Under the pieces are notes generated by a model. It saw only the letters and a program-made list of their open reading frames with translations. It did not search any database and was not told the DNA's origin. The position numbers and the translations under genes were made by a program. DNA of 64,000 bases from Tritrichomonas foetus (taxonomy: Eukaryota > Parabasalia > Tritrichomonadida > Tritrichomonadidae), in the NCBI GenBank assembly GCA_001839685.1, contig MLAK01000648.1, positions 21,125-85,124 on the forward strand, written 5' to 3'. Below are positions 60,383 through 64,000 of the stretch, piece by piece; the first letter of the stretch is position 1; each line of letters starts with the position of its first letter.

Positions 60383-60835
60383 TTATTTCTTTTGATCAGC
60401 AGGAAGGAGGACTCTCATGTGGACGATGGAATCGCCACCTTCCTCCTCTTCTTCCTCGTCAGATCCCAAAGCCTTCTTTCCTCCTGTTGAGCAAAAAACA
60501 GGAATATGAAATGAAAAAACTTCATTCGTGTTTTCATTTATGCAAGTGAAAACAAAAGCACTGAAATTGGTTTTCTGGTCTAATGGAATATTCGGATCAA
60601 GTGAGAATTTATTAACATTAAATGTAACCTCTGAAATACCTCCTCTTGTAGTAATCGATTTGATATCAAAATTGACTTCAAAATAAACAGTATTTTGTTC
60701 ATCGGTAATATCGAGAGCGAATTTAATATTAAAGTCGATTAGTTTTTTGGCTGATATTCCGACTGTCATGTTAAATGATATAGAATTATCTGGATGTTCT
60801 TCAAATTTATTGTTTCGTGAATAGAGAAGTTTCAT
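60383..60835 (-). CDS. Small beta-rich protein with acidic patch, unknown function
   Basis: This 150-residue protein alternates hydrophobic and polar residues over about 20-115 (for example NIKFALDITDE, TVYFEVNFDIK, SAFVFTCINE), which suggests a beta sandwich. A run of six Glu in a GSDEEEEEEGG stretch (about 124-134) is followed by a final strand. There is no signal peptide or membrane segment. The acidic run suggests a histone-chaperone or adaptor role, but I do not recognise the family and do not assign one. The codons of the C-terminus are GC-richer than the rest. Start is the first ATG. Confidence 0.65.
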   Translation of the reverse strand: MKLLYSRNNKFEEHPDNSISFNMTVGISAKKLIDFNIKFALDITDEQNTVYFEVNFDIKSITTRGGISEVTFNVNKFSLDPNIPLDQKTNFSAFVFTCINENTNEVFSFHIPVFCSTGGKKALGSDEEEEEEGGDSIVHMRVLLPADQKK

Positions 60836-61050
60836 GAAATCTCAAAGTAACATATAATTATTGATAACTAATAGCATGACACATTAAATTTTTCTGAGAA
60901 AAATGATATTTTCCCTAATTTTGATTTTTACCAATCATTACTCGTAAATTAAATAATATATGAAATTGTATTTAATAGATGAAAACAGATGAAAAATTAT
61001 AAATGAAAAAGAAAAACATTGCTTTTGAAATTCTGCGGAATAAAAATAAT

Positions 61051-62562
61051 TTATTTTGGCGAAGTGATAATTGCTATGGATATTGCAAAAGCAATCAACG
61101 GTGTTATTGGTGGAGCAATTCTCACTGAACAAATTCCATCCGATGATTTATAAATCATAAAAATAACATTTCCTTGCTCATCTTCAACAATAAAGTTCTT
61201 CACGCTTCTTACAATGTATACTTTTCCAAATTGAAGTATATGTTTATTTCCTGGGAGAATTTCTGGTAATTTTGAATGATAAAGTTTAATATCATCAGAC
61301 TGAACATTTGCTAAAGCAATTCTTGATAAATTCATCTGTTTATTTGCTGGAAAATAGGGGGTCGTTTTTGGTATAGCAAAGCGGAAAGTTCTTCCTTTGA
61401 AATCTTTTATACCAGTTTCATCATAAAAAGCCATTCCTAACATTTCTGCTTCTTTTGTTCCATATTGCTCACCTGCTGGCACATAAAGTGTGAAACGTGA
61501 AAGCCGTTGTGACTTCTTAATCGAGCCTACATATGATGAAGAATAGCGGTCTAGTTGACGGTCTGTGCAAATGATGTGACATTTGCCAATGGCTGTTTTT
61601 GTCTCTTTTGAATAATACACAACTTGATCATTAAAGGTCATATGAATATCATTCTTTTTACCAAATCCTTTCTTCCAGCCAATTGAATAACATGGAAGTT
61701 TGTCAGATGGAAATTCCCCAGGACCTGGAGCAGACACCGGTGGTGTTTGTGTTAATTTTTGTATATCATTCATATCTGTTACGTTTGGTGTATTTATGAA
61801 ATTATGTTGTTGAGTGTTTTCTGGAATCATGGCTGGATTTTGAACATTTGAATGGTTTCTAGTTTCATTTTGAATAAGATCTTCATTTTCATATGGATGG
61901 TTTTCAGTTTTTGCTTTTCCTGTATTTTTAGTAACATTCGGTTCAAATGAATCATCACTATATTCATCATCTTGCGTAATATTTCTATGTGGTTGAATAA
62001 TAGTATGCTGTTTTTGTTCGTTATTGTCCCTATTTCTTTCTAATGCTTTTCTCTGATTTTGCGGAGCCCATTGTTGGTTATTGGCTTTTTGTCGTTTTTG
62101 TTTAGGATATTTATCTGCAATAGATGGTGGAGCATATTCTGTCTCTTTTTGGTCGATGACTGGAATTTCACCGACCGAATAATCTTCATATGAATAATCG
62201 CTCATTAAATCTATTGCGGCTCGTGAAGGTTTTTCTTTGATTTCAGTCGTTACTACCGTCTTTTTGACTACTGTTGGGGTTGGCTGCCTGTTCTGTTGAG
62301 CTGGTTTGGTGATTATAACAGGAATATTTTCATCTGAGCTTTCAGATGAAGAAACTGCGAGAAATTTTCGATTCTGATTTTTTGTTGAAATATTTGGGAT
62401 ATCATTTACATCGCTATCGGTGGCACTTGACGAATTTGAATAATCTGAAAAATCAATTTGGTATAATTTGTTTGCTGACGGCATGCTTCTCTTCACTGTG
62501 GGACTTCCACCACGAACATAGCCGCCTCGTCCGCGTGACATTGGGCCACCCCTCCGATTCAT
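61051..62562 (-). CDS. Tubby-like C-terminal domain protein (copy 2)
   Basis: This 503-residue protein starts with an Arg/Gly-rich patch (RGGPMSRGRGGYVRGG), then an acidic Ser/Asp segment and a long disordered middle. The C-terminal domain (about 290-500) shows the tubby barrel order: SSSYVGSIKKSQRLSRFTLYV, LGMAFYDET then FKGRTFRFAIP, and VKNFIVEDEQGNVIFM, closing with the hydrophobic helix IAFAISIAII. This matches the tubby SYIGKLRSN, CYETNVLGFKGPR, VKNFQI and AFAIAL elements better than copy 1 does. Tubby domains bind PI(4,5)P2 and traffic cargo to membranes and cilia. The Arg/Gly start could bind RNA. Together with 30902-32278 it forms a pair of paralogues of the same plan. Confidence 0.68.
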   Translation of the reverse strand: MNRRGGPMSRGRGGYVRGGSPTVKRSMPSANKLYQIDFSDYSNSSSATDSDVNDIPNISTKNQNRKFLAVSSSESSDENIPVIITKPAQQNRQPTPTVVKKTVVTTEIKEKPSRAAIDLMSDYSYEDYSVGEIPVIDQKETEYAPPSIADKYPKQKRQKANNQQWAPQNQRKALERNRDNNEQKQHTIIQPHRNITQDDEYSDDSFEPNVTKNTGKAKTENHPYENEDLIQNETRNHSNVQNPAMIPENTQQHNFINTPNVTDMNDIQKLTQTPPVSAPGPGEFPSDKLPCYSIGWKKGFGKKNDIHMTFNDQVVYYSKETKTAIGKCHIICTDRQLDRYSSSYVGSIKKSQRLSRFTLYVPAGEQYGTKEAEMLGMAFYDETGIKDFKGRTFRFAIPKTTPYFPANKQMNLSRIALANVQSDDIKLYHSKLPEILPGNKHILQFGKVYIVRSVKNFIVEDEQGNVIFMIYKSSDGICSVRIAPPITPLIAFAISIAIITSPK

Positions 62563-62907
62563 TTGCCCAATTAGATATTTAAACGTACACCAAATTCATA
62601 AAATAACGATCACGCCATTTATTTCATTATCTTGGTGATAACTAATGAATTATTCACTTTTCATGGCCAAATGATTCCTTGTAAAATGATATAAGAAATA
62701 TAAATGATATTCCAACTGATTGTAATTTGATAATTGCAAAATAAGGCTGAACAAAAGTTGTCACAAAACAAGTGGAAATATGTGACCAAAATCATCATTT
62801 TCTCTCAATATTTATCGTCCAGTCAATTTTTCTGAGTTTTCTATCGATCAAATGATATATGTTTTGATAAGGGACAAGTGTTACTTGTTTTTGAAGAAAA
62901 TAAATCT

Positions 62908-62984
62908 ACCCTACTAGTGGTGTCACACAGTGTGACTCACACTACATGTGTATGATCCATTACATTGTTAAGATAATGTAGGGT
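62908..62984. repeat. Nested palindromes
   Basis: ACCCTAC at 62908-62914 pairs with GTAGGGT at 62978-62984. Inside it, GTCACACAGTGTGAC at 62922-62936 is a perfect 7-bp palindrome around one A. Confidence 0.85.
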
Positions 62985-63062
62985 GACTTTTTGTGATATA
63001 TAACGGTGAAATCAACACTAGTGAAGTGAAAGCGTCTGAAAGAGTGTCTCACACAAAAAGTC
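62985..63062. repeat. 11-bp inverted repeat
   Basis: GACTTTTTGTG at 62985-62995 is exactly complementary to CACAAAAAGTC at 63052-63062, with a 56-nt spacer that contains CACTAGTG. It abuts the nested palindromes. Confidence 0.85.
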
Positions 63063-64000
63063 GCTTTTTTTTCTCAGCATTTGATAAGAAAGTCCCTTGA
63101 GTATTTGACCTAAAGGCCAAATGTAAGTGCACCCATCAATTGGAAAAAAAATTCTATCGTAAATAAAAAATAATTTGCTTTGAAATATTTTACGTTTATA
63201 TTCAAAAGAGAAATAGATTATAAATTCTGGAAATGAAAGCTAAAACGAAAGTGACAACGGAGGAAGATTCACATGGATTCATGGATCTTGAATTATGAGA
63301 AATTTAAGAGAATTCAAAATGATGAATTAATGGATTAATTGAAAAACATAGAATGATGAAAATATGACAAGGAGAATTTATAAAATAATTTGAGAAATAA
63401 GAGTTTAAAGAGGAGAAAGAAGAAAATATAGAAAAGAAGAAAAGATAACTGGATAGATGATATCACAATGTGACTTTCTGAAAAATATTAGTGAGTCCTC
63501 AAAATTCACAGTAATACCCTTAATTATTTCAAGCGAATTTAAATTCAAAATTTCAATCCAATATTAATCCATTTCTGGACACATCGATTTCAATTTGATA
63601 ATTAAATATTATTGAAATTATTGTATGTATCAACTCAAAAAGTTACTTGAATTAACTGGTAATTGATAAAAAAGCACGTTGTACAACGCACTTTCCCCAA
63701 ACAAAACAGATTTGTCAACACTTCACCAGAGTTAATCCATAATTGATCGATCAATAATGGATCAACTTTATTCCAAGTCTTTGAAAAAGTGAATATCATC
63801 CACTTTTTCTATTATTGATAATGTTTTCCCATCAAACCTATTTTCCATATTTATCACTGGCGAGATTAAAAATCATGGTTATAGCGTTTTATGTCACCTT
63901 AGTTGGTAAAATAGTACAATAAATTTACTATATGAATCAAGGTGATTGATTTTTTTTTTCAAGTAGAGAAATTGTCATATATTATGTTTGAGTCATTACG

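Larger units (their letters stand above)
62563..64000. other. Gene-free end of window with nested palindromes
   Basis: No open frame of note. Between 62908 and 63062 lie several inverted repeats, listed separately. The rest is AT-rich; purine-rich DNA fills about 63340-63460. Confidence 0.55.

Noticed and set aside
1..64000. tRNA, rRNA or CRISPR arrays
   Set aside because: No T-loop plus acceptor-stem pairing, rRNA core sequence or regularly spaced repeat-spacer pattern was found by eye; a tRNAscan or Rfam run could still reveal a missed small RNA.

Overview
The window reads as chromosomal DNA of a parabasalid protist (trichomonad), most likely Tritrichomonas foetus or a close relative. Reasons: AT-rich DNA with long, almost intron-free genes; short inferred 5' leaders with TCA(C/T)(T/A) initiator-like motifs 5-25 nt before several ATGs; and a trichomonad gene set, namely a BspA-like leucine-rich surface protein, ankyrin proteins with a BTB-like head, an R2R3 Myb protein, a pyruvate phosphate dikinase family member and an axonemal CCDC40. 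The species assignment is inference. There are no rRNA genes, no tRNA I could recognise, no CRISPR array and no bacterial operon structure. One N lies at 45531, so this is a draft assembly.

Layout. 1-2456: gene-poor AT-rich DNA. 2457-8185: a DUSP-UBL-USP ubiquitin-hydrolase-like protein whose catalytic residues are replaced, then a long coiled-coil protein. 8446-14636: an ankyrin protein, a CARMIL-like leucine-rich protein with a long charged tail, and a Myb protein. 16082-21777: the axonemal ruler protein CCDC40, a GC-rich islet at about 19205-19313, Arp2/3 subunit ARPC2, and an exostosin-like glycosyltransferase. 23151-34530: NAD-dependent glycerol-3-phosphate dehydrogenase, a CHD-type chromatin remodeller, a tubby-like protein and ZPR1. 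35340-44859: a 2577-residue HECT ubiquitin ligase and a TMEM33/Pom33-like membrane protein. 45298-45597: a 300-bp foldback element with 28-bp terminal inverted repeats and a 9-bp target duplication. 46415-54518: a small coiled-coil protein, a BspA-like protein, an ankyrin gene containing a probable 24-nt intron and a second frame break, and a PPDK family protein lacking several active-site residues. 54779-62562: elongation factor 2, a coiled-coil protein, a small beta-rich protein and a second tubby-like protein. The last 1.4 kb is gene-free but holds nested palindromes.

The genes are independent eukaryotic units. Shared themes are actin and axoneme cytoskeleton (CARMIL-like, ARPC2, CCDC40), ubiquitin (USP-like, HECT), translation (ZPR1, EF2) and surface or adhesion (BspA, exostosin). 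The strongest observations are the foldback element, the micro-intron with a neighbouring 17-nt insertion in the ankyrin gene, and two likely pseudoenzymes (USP and PPDK). Several starts were moved to the first in-frame ATG, because a nuclear eukaryotic gene would not use the GTG or TTG codons lying further upstream.
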